Origin: Nocardia sp. MH4
Lineage (GTDB): Bacteria; Actinomycetota; Actinomycetes; Mycobacteriales; Mycobacteriaceae
NCBI RefSeq assembly: GCF_019266065.1
Contig: NZ_LPNR01000074.1
Coordinates: forward strand, 1 to 42,776
Reading direction: 5' to 3'
Length of the DNA stretch: 42,776 bases
Position numbers and translations under genes: made by a program. Positions 14,593 through 23,586 of this stretch are shown one piece after another; the first letter of the stretch is position 1; every line of letters starts with the position of its first letter. The notes below the pieces were generated by a model. The model did no database searches. It was given only the letters and a program-made list of their open reading frames with translations, and was not told the origin of the DNA.

Positions 14593-14946
14593 ATGAGCCA
14601 GTATCTGGTCCTGATCTACGGCGACGAAGCCGCCTACGCCGCCCTGTCCCCCACCGAACTCGACGACATGCTCGCCGCCCACCGCACCTTCCAGCAGCTC
14701 GCCGGTGACGCCAACCTCGGCGGCCAGGCCCTGCAGCCCACCGGCACCGCCACCTCGATCCGTCACACCGCCGACGGCGAGGTCGTCATCACCGACGGGC
14801 CGTTCGCGGAAGCCAAGGAAGCCCTCGGCGGCTACTACCTGCTGGAGGCCCCCGACCTGGACGCCGCGATCGCGATCGCCGCGCAGGTGCCCGCGCCGGA
14901 GGGCGGCGTCGAGGTCCGCCCGATCAAGGTCTTCCCGCAGCCGTGA
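14593..14946 (+). CDS. DGPF (YCII-related) protein
   Basis: 117 residues of the YCII/DGPF family, small dimeric alpha-beta proteins. The signature TDGPFAEAKEALGGYYLLEA is present at about residues 56-76 and the start MSQYLVLIYGDE is typical. ATG 14593 has AAGGAG a few bases upstream. The end overlaps the following sigma factor gene (GTGA at 14943-14946). This DGPF-plus-sigma pairing is the diagnostic neighbourhood of ECF42 sigma factors, where DGPF genes are usually the regulon. The biochemical role of DGPF proteins is not settled. Confidence 0.88.
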   Translation: MSQYLVLIYGDEAAYAALSPTELDDMLAAHRTFQQLAGDANLGGQALQPTGTATSIRHTADGEVVITDGPFAEAKEALGGYYLLEAPDLDAAIAIAAQVPAPEGGVEVRPIKVFPQP

Positions 14947-16190
14947 CCACGACGGCGGCCGCGGCCGTCGAGCAGGCGCACCGTCGCGAGTGGGCCTTCG
15001 TGCTCGCCGCGACGGTGCGGCTGGTCCGCGATTTCGACCTGGCCGAGGAGTGTGTGCAGGACGCCTACGCGACGGCGCTCACCGTGTGGGCCACCGATGG
15101 TGTCCCGGCCAAGCCCGGCGCCTGGCTGACGACGGTCGCCCGGCGCCGCGGTCTCGATCTGCTGCGCCGCGACAGCACGTTCCGGCGGGCGCTGCCCGGC
15201 CTCGTCGTCGACGAGCAGGTCGACGACACCGCCGACCTCGCCCTGGCCGAACTGGACGACCCCGCGATCCCCGACGATCGGCTGCGCCTGATCAGCACCT
15301 GCTGTCACCCGGCGCTGGCGCCCGAGGCCCAGATCGCGTTGACACTGCGGCTGGTCTGCGGTGTGACCACCGCCGAGGTGGCGCGGGCGTTCCTGGTCAG
15401 CGAGTCGACCATGGCCGCGCGGATCACCCGGGCCAAGCGCAAGATCGCGGTGGCGGCGATCCCGTACCGGGTGCCGTCGGTGCGCGAGCTGCCCCAGCGC
15501 CTCGATGCGATCTGCGCGGTCATCCATCTGCTGTTCACCACCGGCCACACCGCACCGGCGGGCGAGCAGCTGGTCCGCGCCGATCTCGTCGAGCGCGCAC
15601 TCCAGCTCGCCCGGATGATGCGCGCGCTGGTCCCCGACGACCCGTCGGTCACCGGGCTGCTGGCGTTGATCCTGCTGACCGACGCGCGCCGGGCCGCGCG
15701 GGTGGACGCGGCGGGCGAGCTGCGCACCCTCGAGCACCAGGATCGCGCCCGCTGGGACCGCGCGGCGATCGCCGAGGGCATCGCCCTGGTGAAACAGGCG
15801 CTGCCGCACCTGGATCCGTACACGCTGCAAGCCGCGATCGCCGCCGTCCACGACGAGGCACCCAGCTGGGCCGAGACGGACTGGCCCGAGATCATCGGAC
15901 TGTACCGGCTGCTCCTGCGGGTGTGGCCGTCACCGGTCGCCCAGCTCAACCACGCGATCGCGGTCGGCCTCGGCGGCGATCCGGAGCGGGCGCTCGCGCT
16001 GCTGCGGCCGCTCGGCGCGGAACCCGCCCTGGCGACCTACGGCTATCTCGATGCGGCCCGGGCGGCGTTCCTGGCCGAGGTGGGCCGGGTCGACGAGGCG
16101 GTCGCCGCCTACGAGGCAGCGCTGCTGCTCACCGATAACACGGTCGAGCGGGCGCATCTTCGGAGCAAGCTGGCAGCGCTGATCACCTGA
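14943..16190 (+). CDS. ECF42-type sigma factor with long C-terminal extension
   Basis: 415-residue RNA polymerase sigma factor. Residues 1-80 form sigma region 2 (RDFDLAEECVQDAYATALTVW, PGAWLTTVARRRGLDLLRR). Residues 95-180 form region 4 (ISTCCHPALAPEAQIALTLR, then the helix-turn-helix TTAEVARAFLVSESTMAARI). About 230 further residues follow with TPR-like or SnoaL-linker-like helices, e.g. LNHAIAVGLGGDPERALALL. Short ECF factors lack this tail; ECF42 members have it and are paired with DGPF proteins, as here. No anti-sigma gene lies beside it, which fits regulation through the C-terminal extension. GTG 14943 overlaps the DGPF stop, so the two are translationally coupled. Confidence 0.9.
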   Translation: MTTTAAAAVEQAHRREWAFVLAATVRLVRDFDLAEECVQDAYATALTVWATDGVPAKPGAWLTTVARRRGLDLLRRDSTFRRALPGLVVDEQVDDTADLALAELDDPAIPDDRLRLISTCCHPALAPEAQIALTLRLVCGVTTAEVARAFLVSESTMAARITRAKRKIAVAAIPYRVPSVRELPQRLDAICAVIHLLFTTGHTAPAGEQLVRADLVERALQLARMMRALVPDDPSVTGLLALILLTDARRAARVDAAGELRTLEHQDRARWDRAAIAEGIALVKQALPHLDPYTLQAAIAAVHDEAPSWAETDWPEIIGLYRLLLRVWPSPVAQLNHAIAVGLGGDPERALALLRPLGAEPALATYGYLDAARAAFLAEVGRVDEAVAAYEAALLLTDNTVERAHLRSKLAALIT

Positions 16191-16217
16191 GCGCGGGCCG
16201 ACCCGCCGCGGAGCTGC

Positions 16218-16244
16218 GGCGCCCTGCTGTTTCGGCCGGGCGCC
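16218..16244. terminator. Hairpin between convergent sigma factor and SIP genes
   Basis: GGCGCCC at 16218-16224 pairs with GGGCGCC at 16238-16244 over 7 bp with a 13-base loop. It sits 28 bp past the sigma factor stop and 48 bp beyond the end of the convergent gene. No T-tract. Plausible shared terminator, moderate stem. Confidence 0.45.
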
Positions 16245-16291
16245 ACGACGCGGGCAACCCCACCGCCGGTTCCGCAGGTGCGGCGCGCCGA

Positions 16292-17110
16292 TCAGGCGCC
16301 TTCGGCGGCCAGCGCGCGCTTCCACTCGCGGAAGCCTTCCTCGGTGCGACCGCGCCGCCAATACCCGGAGACGGACAGCCATTTCGGCGCGACGCCGCGT
16401 TCCTTGCGCAGGTAGGGGCGCAGCTGCCGCATGACGGCCTCGGCCTCGCCGTGCACGAACGCCTGCACCTGGCCGGGCAGCCACTCGGCCGCACGGACCG
16501 CCGCCACCAGCGGAGCGTGCTCCCCGGCGAGATCGTCGGGAATCCGGTCCGAGGACACGCCGCGATGCACCCAATGCAGGCGCAGGTCACCGGGAGAGCC
16601 GAGTTCGATCTCGTCCTCCGGGCCGCCCACCTCGACGAACACCTGCGCGGGCGCGCCGGCGGGCAGCGCCTCGACCGCGGCCGCGACGGCGGGCAAGGCC
16701 GACTCGTCACCGGCGAACAAGTACCAGTCGGCCGCCGGATCGGGCGCGAACGCGCCACCGGGTCCGGTCAATCGGAACCGCGCGCCCGGCTCGACCGAGC
16801 GCGCCCACGGACCCGCGATGCCCTCGTCGCCGTGCACCACGAAGTCGATGCTGATCTCGTGCCGCTCGGGAACGTAGGAGCGGACGGTGTAGGTGCGCAG
16901 CACCGGCTGACTCTCCGGGCCGAGTGTGGCGCGCACGGTGTCGAGATCGAACGGCTCGGGATACTCGACGCCGGGCGGGGCGAAGATCAGCTTCACATAG
17001 GCGTCGGTGAAGACATTCGGTGTGAATCCGTCGGCGGTGCCGACCACGCGCACCAGGTGCGGGGTCAACCACAGCTTGCGGACGACGGTGACGGTAACCG
17101 GTTTCGGCAC
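16292..17110 (-). CDS. Siderophore-interacting protein, FAD-dependent ferric reductase (SIP family)
   Basis: 272-residue cytoplasmic flavoprotein of the SIP/ViuB family, which reduces ferric siderophores using NAD(P)H to free iron. The FAD-binding domain shows RTYTVRSY (the R-x-Y-T/S motif) and VVHGDEGIAGPWA. The NAD-domain shows YLFAGDESALPAVAAAVEAL and ends with a Trp-rich strand (KWLSVSGYWRRGRTEEGFREWK) typical of the SIP C-terminus. GTG 17110 is preferred: GGGAG lies six bases upstream and VPKPVTVTVVRK fits the family start; the open frame reaches 17239. It follows the kinase-fold gene by 76 bp on the same strand. No IdeR box is evident nearby. Confidence 0.85.
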   Translation of the reverse strand: MPKPVTVTVVRKLWLTPHLVRVVGTADGFTPNVFTDAYVKLIFAPPGVEYPEPFDLDTVRATLGPESQPVLRTYTVRSYVPERHEISIDFVVHGDEGIAGPWARSVEPGARFRLTGPGGAFAPDPAADWYLFAGDESALPAVAAAVEALPAGAPAQVFVEVGGPEDEIELGSPGDLRLHWVHRGVSSDRIPDDLAGEHAPLVAAVRAAEWLPGQVQAFVHGEAEAVMRQLRPYLRKERGVAPKWLSVSGYWRRGRTEEGFREWKRALAAEGA

Positions 17111-17186
17111 TACTGCTCCCAACTCCTCGGACCCTCGCCGACGGTACTCCCGTCGGACCGGGAAGTGGGGAGCCTGCGCCGCGCGG

Positions 17187-18356
17187 CTACTCCGACCAGC
17201 GCTCTTCCAGCATCGCCGACACCTGCTCGGCGAAGTCACCGACCGCGTCGTCGCCGGTGACGCGCGCGTCCTCGGCCAGCGCCGACCAGCGGTTGATCAG
17301 CGCCTCCGAACGCGGCACGGACAGACCGTGTTCGCGGGCGGTGGCGATGCGGGTGTGATCGGCGGGCAGGAACCAGTACGTCGACAGCCACACCCAGATC
17401 AGGCGGGCCTCGAGGATCCGCTCGGCGAGCACGGTGTCGTCGGCCAGCGACGGCCACACCCCGACCACGGCCGACCGCCAGGCCTCGACCATCTCCCTGG
17501 CGCGGCTGCGCGAGAGCTCGAAATCGCAGAGGCAGCCCGGGAAGGACACGAGCGCGTAGGCGATGTCGAGAGTGGCGTCGCGGAAACCGCCCCACTCGTA
17601 GTCGAGGAAGCGGGCGCCCTCGTCGTTCATGATGACGTTGTCGGGGCACAGATCCGAGGGGCTGAACGCGCGGTACCGGCCGCCGGTGAACAGGCGATTG
17701 CCGTGCACGATCCGCTCGGCGATCTCGCCCGGCACCTCGATGCCGAGTTCGGCCTCGAGCAGCCCCGGCACATCGGCGATCGCGGCCTGAGCCTGCTGGG
17801 CGATCCCGTCGACGCGATGCACCGAGTCGACCCGGCGCATCAGCGCCACGAAGTCGGGCTCGCGGCCCACGGTCGCCGCGTGCATCCGGCCCAGCGCCTG
17901 CGCGAAGGCCATCAGCGCGTTGCGGGTGCCCGGCTCGGCGCGGGTCTGCAGCACGGAGGTGAGCAGCGCGTTGTCGCCCAGATCGGAGAGCACCAGCAAC
18001 CGGTCGGGCACGCTGTGCGCGATCAGGTAGGCGCCGGGGCGCTGTTCGCGGCTGAGCGCGGTGGTGAACTGATAGGACACCGCCTCACGGAGGAATGCCG
18101 CATCGATGCTGGCGACTCCGGGCGCCATGCCACCGGTGCGGCGGTCCTGTGCGGAACCGCGCACCTGCTTCACGATCAGCGTGCGCGGCAACGAAAAAGC
18201 GTTCTCCGCAACACGCACGCGTAGGACTGTCGTCCTACCACTGCCACTGAGCTCCATCGGATCACTCAGCTTCACCGGAGCACCCATTCGCTTTGTGAGC
18301 AACTGTTGTGCTGCGGACACGACGTCGGCGGCGCGTTCGGCCAATAGTGCGGTCAT
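17187..18356 (-). CDS. APH-fold phosphotransferase/kinase-like protein
   Basis: 389 residues of the aminoglycoside phosphotransferase/choline kinase fold. The N-lobe has TVLRVRVAEN and TLIVKQVRG (ATP-binding Lys). The catalytic loop reads SPSDLCPDNVIM, keeping the Asp and Asn of the H-x-D-x(4)-N motif, with Ser-Pro-Ser in place of the usual His-Gly. The metal-binding Asp is in FLDYEWGGFRDATLDIAYA. The family covers small-molecule kinases; nothing here indicates antibiotic resistance and the substrate is unknown. It is first in a likely two-gene unit with the SIP gene. ATG 18356 is a clear start. Confidence 0.75.
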   Translation of the reverse strand: MTALLAERAADVVSAAQQLLTKRMGAPVKLSDPMELSGSGRTTVLRVRVAENAFSLPRTLIVKQVRGSAQDRRTGGMAPGVASIDAAFLREAVSYQFTTALSREQRPGAYLIAHSVPDRLLVLSDLGDNALLTSVLQTRAEPGTRNALMAFAQALGRMHAATVGREPDFVALMRRVDSVHRVDGIAQQAQAAIADVPGLLEAELGIEVPGEIAERIVHGNRLFTGGRYRAFSPSDLCPDNVIMNDEGARFLDYEWGGFRDATLDIAYALVSFPGCLCDFELSRSRAREMVEAWRSAVVGVWPSLADDTVLAERILEARLIWVWLSTYWFLPADHTRIATAREHGLSVPRSEALINRWSALAEDARVTGDDAVGDFAEQVSAMLEERWSE

Positions 18357-18462
18357 CGCCTCTCAAGCTACTCGTACCTGGTCACTTCTAGCGAGCGGTT
18401 ACACAACCTTTCCGCGTCGCTCGGCGTGTTGGCACCGTGGTTGCGCGAGTGTCACTGTTCGC

Positions 18463-18490
18463 TTGACACACCCGACTGTCGTCGGGTTTT
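18463..18490 (+). promoter_or_regulatory. TTGACA element followed by hairpin with T-run
   Basis: TTGACA at 18463-18468 is followed at once by a 7-bp stem (18470-18476 with 18481-18487), loop TGTC, and TTTT at 18487-18490. The hairpin plus T-run has the shape of an intrinsic terminator, rare in this GC-rich setting. It sits 59 bp before the next gene's start. TTGACA could instead be the -35 of that gene, but no good -10 is found 16-18 bp downstream. A transcript end from an upstream leader or small RNA is possible. Confidence 0.4.
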
Positions 18491-18549
18491 CTCATCGTCA
18501 ACTGCAGTGCGCCACACCGCAAACCGGTTGAGTCGAAAGGTCTACCACA

Positions 18550-19569
18550 GTGACCGACACGCCGTACGCCGCATCGAGCGATTCACCCGGTGGGCCCCCG
18601 GTTCCCGGAGGTGGCGGACAGTTCGCCGAGGGCACGGGCAGACACGAGGCGCCGGGTCGGGCGGGTGCCGCCGGACCGGGGCCGAGCAGGCATGGAATGG
18701 CCGGTGGCGCAGGCTATCCGCAATTCGAGGGTCCCGGCGCCGCGCAGTACGGCGAGGAGCCGCTCGAGCCGGCGCCGCCGATTGCCGGACCACCGCGATC
18801 CGCACCGCAGTACGGTCCGGCGGGCACCGGGCCCGGATACCCCACACCCCAGGCGAAGCCGGACAACCCGGGATACGCCGCCGCACCCGCACCCGGCGTG
18901 TCGGCCACCGGCGGCGGGCAGACGCCGGGTTACTACCATTCGGGAGCACAAGCCCTCGATGTCGGCCGCTCGCTGAGCTATGGCTGGGAGCGTTTCCGCG
19001 CCAATCCGGGCCCGTGGCTCGGGGTCACCGCGGTCGGCGTGCTCATCTACCTGTCGTTCCTCGCGATCGTCCAGATCTTCGACCCCACCTCGCTGTTCAC
19101 CGTGCTGTTCCTGTTCCTGGTGGTGCTGGTGGCGCTGTGGCTGCTGCAGGCGGTGATGATCCGCGGCGCGCTGTACGAAACGGACGGCTATCCCCCGGCT
19201 TTCGGGTCGTTCTTCCGGTTCGTGAACGCGGGCAATGTCTTGTTGACGGCGTTGCTGGCGTTCGCGGCGACCCTGCTCGCCGCCTCGCTGTGCCTGCTGC
19301 CCGGCCTGGTCGTCGGCTTCCTGTGCATGTTCTCGATGCACTTCGTGATCGATCAGGACTACGGTCCGGTCGAGGCGATCAAGGCGAGCGCGCAGCTGGT
19401 GCTGGCCAATCTCTGGGCCGCGCTGCTGGTGGCGCTCACGGTCACCCTGGTGACCGTCGTCGGCGCGGCGGCATGCGGGCTCGGTCTGTTCATCGCCGGT
19501 CCGGTGTGCGCGATCGCGGTGACCTACGCCTACCGGATGCTCACGGCGGGACCGGTCGCCCGGATCTGA
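18550..19569 (+). CDS. Proline/glycine-rich membrane protein (Rv2560-like)
   Basis: 339 residues. The first 130 or so are Pro/Gly/Ala-rich and disordered. The rest is an integral membrane domain with about four to five helices (around 154-175, 178-203, 230-262, 287-325). The opening of the membrane domain (SYGWERFRANPGPWLG) and the later FVIDQDYGPVEAIKAS resemble actinobacterial glycerophosphoryl diester phosphodiesterase-like or DUF-type membrane domains. In mycobacteria a proline/glycine-rich membrane protein (Rv2560) follows the rarA gene, so this is probably its orthologue. GTG 18550 has GAAAGG nearby. Function unknown. Confidence 0.75.
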   Translation: MTDTPYAASSDSPGGPPVPGGGGQFAEGTGRHEAPGRAGAAGPGPSRHGMAGGAGYPQFEGPGAAQYGEEPLEPAPPIAGPPRSAPQYGPAGTGPGYPTPQAKPDNPGYAAAPAPGVSATGGGQTPGYYHSGAQALDVGRSLSYGWERFRANPGPWLGVTAVGVLIYLSFLAIVQIFDPTSLFTVLFLFLVVLVALWLLQAVMIRGALYETDGYPPAFGSFFRFVNAGNVLLTALLAFAATLLAASLCLLPGLVVGFLCMFSMHFVIDQDYGPVEAIKASAQLVLANLWAALLVALTVTLVTVVGAAACGLGLFIAGPVCAIAVTYAYRMLTAGPVARI

Positions 19570-19578
19570 GCCGCGCGG

Positions 19579-20547
19579 TCAGTGGCTCAGCGGGGTGCTC
19601 ATCCCGATGGCCCGCTTGAAGCGCTCGAACGGCCCGAGGTCGTCGCCGGCACGGGGACGCAGCTCGAGCACCAGCACGCCGGCCACGACGATGCCCAGCA
19701 GGTTCACCGCCAGCTGACCGACCGACTCGAACGCGCGATGCCACTGCCCGATCGTCGCGGCCACCACCGCGTAACCGGCGGCCGGCACGGTGGTGACCGA
19801 GATGAACACCCCGATCAGCGCGGCCGACTTCGCGGTCACCAGCGACAGCATGCCCGCCGCGCCCGCGAGCACGGCCACGACCAGCGAGAACGGCCCGACC
19901 TCGTAGATGAAGTCCACGTCGTGGGCATCGATGACCCCCTCGGTCGTCACCCAGCCGAGCTTCTCCCACAGCAGGGTGGCGAACAACGTGATCACCATCG
20001 CCACCGGGAACGCCACGGCCAGCGCGAGCACCGAGCGCCGGGCCAGCCGCCAGTTGCGGCGCACCAGGGCCACCGACAGCGCGGCCAGCGGCCCGAACTC
20101 CGGACCCACCACCATCGCGCCGACGATGGTGACCGGCGAGTTCGTCGCCACCCCGATGGAGGCCAGCAGGCAGGCGATGGTCAGGAACGCGACGAAGGTC
20201 GCGTTGAGCGATGACTCCTCGTGGGTCTCTTTGAGCAGTTGCTCCCAGACCACGGCGTCGCTCGGATCACCGGGCGCGGCCCGCACCGCCCGGTCGGCCG
20301 CGGCGGACAGCACCGCCTCGACGGGCCCGAGCGTGATACCGCCGGTCTGCTCGATGCCGAGCGCCTTGACGTCGGCGAGGACCTTGTTGGCGGCCTCGCG
20401 CGCCACGTCGGCCTGCACGAGATCACCGTGGGGCGCCACGGCGATCCCGCGCGCGACCGTGAGATGAGCGACGCCCGGGTCGGCTTCCAGCGCGCGCACG
20501 AGCGCGTCGGTCTGCTCGGGCGGACTGATCACACGCAGATGCAGCAC
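19579..20547 (-). CDS. DUF389 membrane protein
   Basis: 322 residues. Residues 1-85 form a soluble ACT-like domain (LHLRVISPPEQTDALVRAL). Residues 110-300 form the membrane domain with about six helices. The DUF389 core is readable: ESSLNATFVAFLTIACLLASIGV, TNSPVTIVGAMVVGPEFGPL, and later TVPAAGYAVVAA. DUF389 proteins are found widely; their transport or sensing role is not established. GTG 20547 is the start. It lies 76 bp after aspS on the same strand, separated by a hairpin, so co-transcription is uncertain. Confidence 0.85.
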   Translation of the reverse strand: MLHLRVISPPEQTDALVRALEADPGVAHLTVARGIAVAPHGDLVQADVAREAANKVLADVKALGIEQTGGITLGPVEAVLSAAADRAVRAAPGDPSDAVVWEQLLKETHEESSLNATFVAFLTIACLLASIGVATNSPVTIVGAMVVGPEFGPLAALSVALVRRNWRLARRSVLALAVAFPVAMVITLFATLLWEKLGWVTTEGVIDAHDVDFIYEVGPFSLVVAVLAGAAGMLSLVTAKSAALIGVFISVTTVPAAGYAVVAATIGQWHRAFESVGQLAVNLLGIVVAGVLVLELRPRAGDDLGPFERFKRAIGMSTPLSH

Positions 20548-20555
20548 CGGGTGGC

Positions 20556-20600
20556 CCTTCTGATCAATGCCGCCGTGACGGCGGGGAACTGACCAGAAGG
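20556..20600 (-). terminator. Nested hairpin between aspS and the DUF389 gene
   Basis: Outer arms 20556-20566 and 20590-20600 pair over 11 bp with one mismatch. An inner GC-rich inverted repeat (CCGCCGT and ACGGCGG, about 20570-20584) stacks inside. It begins 23 bp after the aspS stop on the minus strand and ends 8 bp before the DUF389 start. It may terminate or attenuate read-through from aspS. Confidence 0.5.
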
Positions 20601-20623
20601 TACCGGGCTACCGTCGGTGACCG

Positions 20624-22435
20624 CTATTTCTCGGCGGCAGCGGCTTTCGGCGCGTCGGTCTTGCCCTCGCCCTTGACCTCCGGCTTGGCGTCGATGCCCG
20701 CCTCCTTGCGCTGCTGCGCGGTGATCGGAGCGGGCGCGTCGGTGAGCGGGTCGACGCCGCCACCGGTCTTCGGGAACGCGATCACCTCGCGGATCGAGTC
20801 CTCCCCGGCCAGCAGCGCGGTGATGCGGTCCCAGCCGAAGGCGATGCCGCCGTGCGGCGGGGCGCCGTAGGCGAAGGCGTCGAGCAGGAAGCCGAACTTC
20901 TCCTGCGCTTCGTCGTGGCCGATGCCCATCACCTTGAACACGCGTTCCTGCACGTCGCGGCGGTGGATACGAATCGAACCGCCACCGATCTCGTTGCCGT
21001 TGCAGACGATGTCGTAGGCGTAGGCCAGCGCCGAGCCCGGGTCGGTGTCGAAGGTATCGATCGACTCCGGCTTGGGCGAGGTGAAGGCGTGGTGCACGGC
21101 GGTCCAGGCCGAGTAGCCCAGCGCCACATCGCCGCTGGCGGTGGCGTCGGCGGTCGGCTCGAACATCGGCGCGTCGACGATCCAGACGAACGCCCAGGCG
21201 TTCGGGTCGATGAGGTCGCACTTGCGGGCGATCTCGCCGCGCGCGGCACCCAGCAGCGCCCGGCTCGACTTGGTCGTGCCGGCGGCGAAGAACACGCAGT
21301 CGCCCGGCTCGGCACCGACCTGCTTGGCCAGCCCGTCGCGCTCGGCGTCGGTCAGGTTCTTGGCGACCGGGCCGCCCAGGCTGCCGTCCTCGTTGATCAG
21401 GATGTAGGCCAGCCCCTTGGCGCCGCGCTGCTTGGCCCACTCCTGCCAGGCGTCGAGCTGACGCCGCGGCTGGCTCGCGCCACCCGGCATGACGACCGCG
21501 CCGACGTACTCGGACTGGAACACCCGGAACGGGGTGTCCTTGAAGTAGTCGGTGAGCTCGGTGATCTCGACGCCGAAGCGCAGGTCCGGCTTGTCCGAAC
21601 CGAAGCGGCGCATCGCCTCGGCATAGGTCATGTGCGGGATCGGGGTGGTGATGTCGTGGCCGACCAGCTTCCACAGCGCGACCAGGATGTCCTCGGCCAG
21701 CAGGATCACGTCCTCCTGGCGCACGAAGCTCATCTCGATGTCGAGCTGGGTGAACTCGGGCTGACGGTCGGCGCGGAAGTCCTCGTCGCGGTAGCAGCGC
21801 GCGATCTGGAAGTAGCGCTCGATGCCGCCGACCATGAGCAGCTGCTTGAACAGCTGCGGGCTCTGCGGCAGGGCGTAGAAGCTACCCGGCTGCAGGCGCG
21901 CTGGCACCAGGAAGTCGCGGGCGCCCTCGGGGGTCGAGCGGGTCAGCGTGGGGGTCTCCACCTCGATGAACTCGTGGCGGGCCAGCACCTCGCGCGCGGC
22001 GGCGTTGACCTTGGAGCGCAGCCGGATGGCGTGGCCCGGGCCCTCCCGGCGCAGGTCGAGGTAGCGGTACTTGAGGCGGGCCTCGTCGCCGGGGGTCTCG
22101 TCGAGCTGGAACGGCAGCGGCGCGCTCTCGTTGAGCACGACCAGTTCCTTGACGTCGACCTCGATCTGCCCGGTCGGCAGCTCCGGGTTCTCGTTGCCGT
22201 CGGGACGCTGCTCCACCACACCGGTGACCTGCACGCAGTACTCCGCGCGGAGCTTGTGGGCCTGCTCGGCCGCCTCGCCCTCGCGGAAGACCACCTGCGC
22301 GACGCCCGAGGCGTCGCGCAGATCGATGAAGGTCACACCACCGTGGTCACGACGCCGGGCCACCCAGCCGGTGAGGGTGACGGTCTGACCGGCGTGCTCG
22401 CTTCGCAGCGAACCAGCCAAGTGGGTGCGCAGCAC
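20624..22435 (-). CDS. aspS: Aspartyl-tRNA synthetase AspS
   Basis: 603-residue bacterial-type class II synthetase charging tRNA-Asp. The OB-fold anticodon domain comes first ([19 protein letters not shown]). The catalytic domain follows, with motif 2 ([20 protein letters not shown]), the bacterial GAD insertion domain (about residues 290-420), and motif 3 near GIAFGWDRI. The last ~30 residues are a Lys/Ala/Glu tail. GTG 22435 matches the mycobacterial start (VLRTH) and has AAAGGA six bases upstream; the frame's further extension to 23431 is an image of the opposite-strand metallopeptidase gene. The organism's amide-aminoacyl route cannot be judged from this window. Confidence 0.95.
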   Translation of the reverse strand: MLRTHLAGSLRSEHAGQTVTLTGWVARRRDHGGVTFIDLRDASGVAQVVFREGEAAEQAHKLRAEYCVQVTGVVEQRPDGNENPELPTGQIEVDVKELVVLNESAPLPFQLDETPGDEARLKYRYLDLRREGPGHAIRLRSKVNAAAREVLARHEFIEVETPTLTRSTPEGARDFLVPARLQPGSFYALPQSPQLFKQLLMVGGIERYFQIARCYRDEDFRADRQPEFTQLDIEMSFVRQEDVILLAEDILVALWKLVGHDITTPIPHMTYAEAMRRFGSDKPDLRFGVEITELTDYFKDTPFRVFQSEYVGAVVMPGGASQPRRQLDAWQEWAKQRGAKGLAYILINEDGSLGGPVAKNLTDAERDGLAKQVGAEPGDCVFFAAGTTKSSRALLGAARGEIARKCDLIDPNAWAFVWIVDAPMFEPTADATASGDVALGYSAWTAVHHAFTSPKPESIDTFDTDPGSALAYAYDIVCNGNEIGGGSIRIHRRDVQERVFKVMGIGHDEAQEKFGFLLDAFAYGAPPHGGIAFGWDRITALLAGEDSIREVIAFPKTGGGVDPLTDAPAPITAQQRKEAGIDAKPEVKGEGKTDAPKAAAAEK

Positions 22436-22618
22436 GGTATTCCTTTCGACAGACTTCCTGGGGACTCCCCGCCATCGTAGTGAGACACGATCCCCGAGTG
22501 GAAACCGATATCTCGGTCGTCGTGTCAAGCTTGTGACGCATGCCCGCCGTGAGCCGCGTCCGGGGCGGTGAATCGTGCTGCAGGACAGCTGGACATCCGA
22601 GCGAAGGCGAGTACCGCG

Positions 22619-23545
22619 ATGACCTTCAACGAAGGTATGCAGATCGATCCCGGCCGGGCATCCTCCGGCGGCGGCCCCGGCATGGGCGGCAAGCTCGCCG
22701 TGGGTGGCGGCGCGGGCGGTCTGATCCTGCTGGTGATCACGTTGCTCCTGGGCGGCGACCCGGGCTCGGTACTCGGCAGCTTCACCGGCGCGCAGGACAC
22801 CCAGCAGAGCCAGCCGGGCACCGCGGGTACCCCGGCGCACTGCAAGACCGGCGCCGACGCCAACAAGTACGTCGACTGCCGGGTGGTCGCGACCGCGCAG
22901 AGCCTGGACGGGGTGTGGTCGCAGGAGCTGCCCCGGCAGACCGGTCAGCGCTACGTGGAGCCGAAGCTGGTGCTGTTCTCCGGCGCGGTGTCGACCGGCT
23001 GCGGCAACGCCACCAGTGACGTCGGCCCCTTCTACTGCCCCGCCGACCAGACCGCCTACTTCGACACCGCGTTCTTCCAGGAGCTCACCGACCGTTTCGG
23101 TGCCAGCGCCGGACCACTGGCCCAGGAGTACGTGGTGGCCCACGAGGTCGGCCACCACATCCAGAACCAGCTCGGCGACATCGGCCGCGCCCAGCGCGAC
23201 CCGCAGGGCGCCCAGTCCGGCGCGGTCCGCACCGAGCTGCAGGCCGACTGCTACGCCGGCATCTGGGCCCATTACGCGGACAAGCAGCCCGCGCCGGGCA
23301 GCAGCCAGCCGTTCTTGAAGCCGCTGTCGGACAACGACATCCGCGACGCCCTCTCGGCGGCCAACGCCGTCGGCGACGACCGGATCCAGCGCTCGGCCGG
23401 GCGCGGGGTCAACCCGGAGTCGTGGACGCACGGCTCGTCCGAGCAGCGCCAGAAATGGTTCCTCACCGGCTACAAGACCGGCTCGGTCAAGTCGTGCGAC
23501 ACCTATTCCGCCGGTGACCTCAACAACCCGCCCGGGCTACGCTGA
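22619..23545 (+). CDS. Neutral zinc metallopeptidase, YpfJ family (Rv2575-like)
   Basis: 308 residues. A short Gly-rich cytoplasmic N-terminus ([13 protein letters not shown], then GGGPGMGGK) is followed by one TM helix (about residues 30-46) and an extracytoplasmic zinc-peptidase domain. Zinc-binding HEVGHHIQN and the third-ligand helix [15 protein letters not shown] are intact. Cys pairs in the outside domain could form disulfides. This is the YpfJ/zinc metallopeptidase family; M. tuberculosis keeps a member (Rv2575) next to aspS, as here. ATG 22619 is chosen by family similarity; the open frame begins at 22568. Substrate unknown. Confidence 0.88.
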   Translation: MTFNEGMQIDPGRASSGGGPGMGGKLAVGGGAGGLILLVITLLLGGDPGSVLGSFTGAQDTQQSQPGTAGTPAHCKTGADANKYVDCRVVATAQSLDGVWSQELPRQTGQRYVEPKLVLFSGAVSTGCGNATSDVGPFYCPADQTAYFDTAFFQELTDRFGASAGPLAQEYVVAHEVGHHIQNQLGDIGRAQRDPQGAQSGAVRTELQADCYAGIWAHYADKQPAPGSSQPFLKPLSDNDIRDALSAANAVGDDRIQRSAGRGVNPESWTHGSSEQRQKWFLTGYKTGSVKSCDTYSAGDLNNPPGLR

Positions 23546-23586
23546 CCCCCAACGAGATACCGCCACATCGTCTTTCGAGGGGAATC

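Noticed and set aside
17187..18356. Aminoglycoside resistance gene
   Set aside because: The APH fold is shared by many metabolic kinases; the catalytic loop differs (SPSDLCPDN) and there is no resistance context.
22436..23431. N-terminal extension of aspS by over 300 codons
   Set aside because: It is antisense to the zinc metallopeptidase gene, and GTG 22435 with its ribosome site gives the family start.
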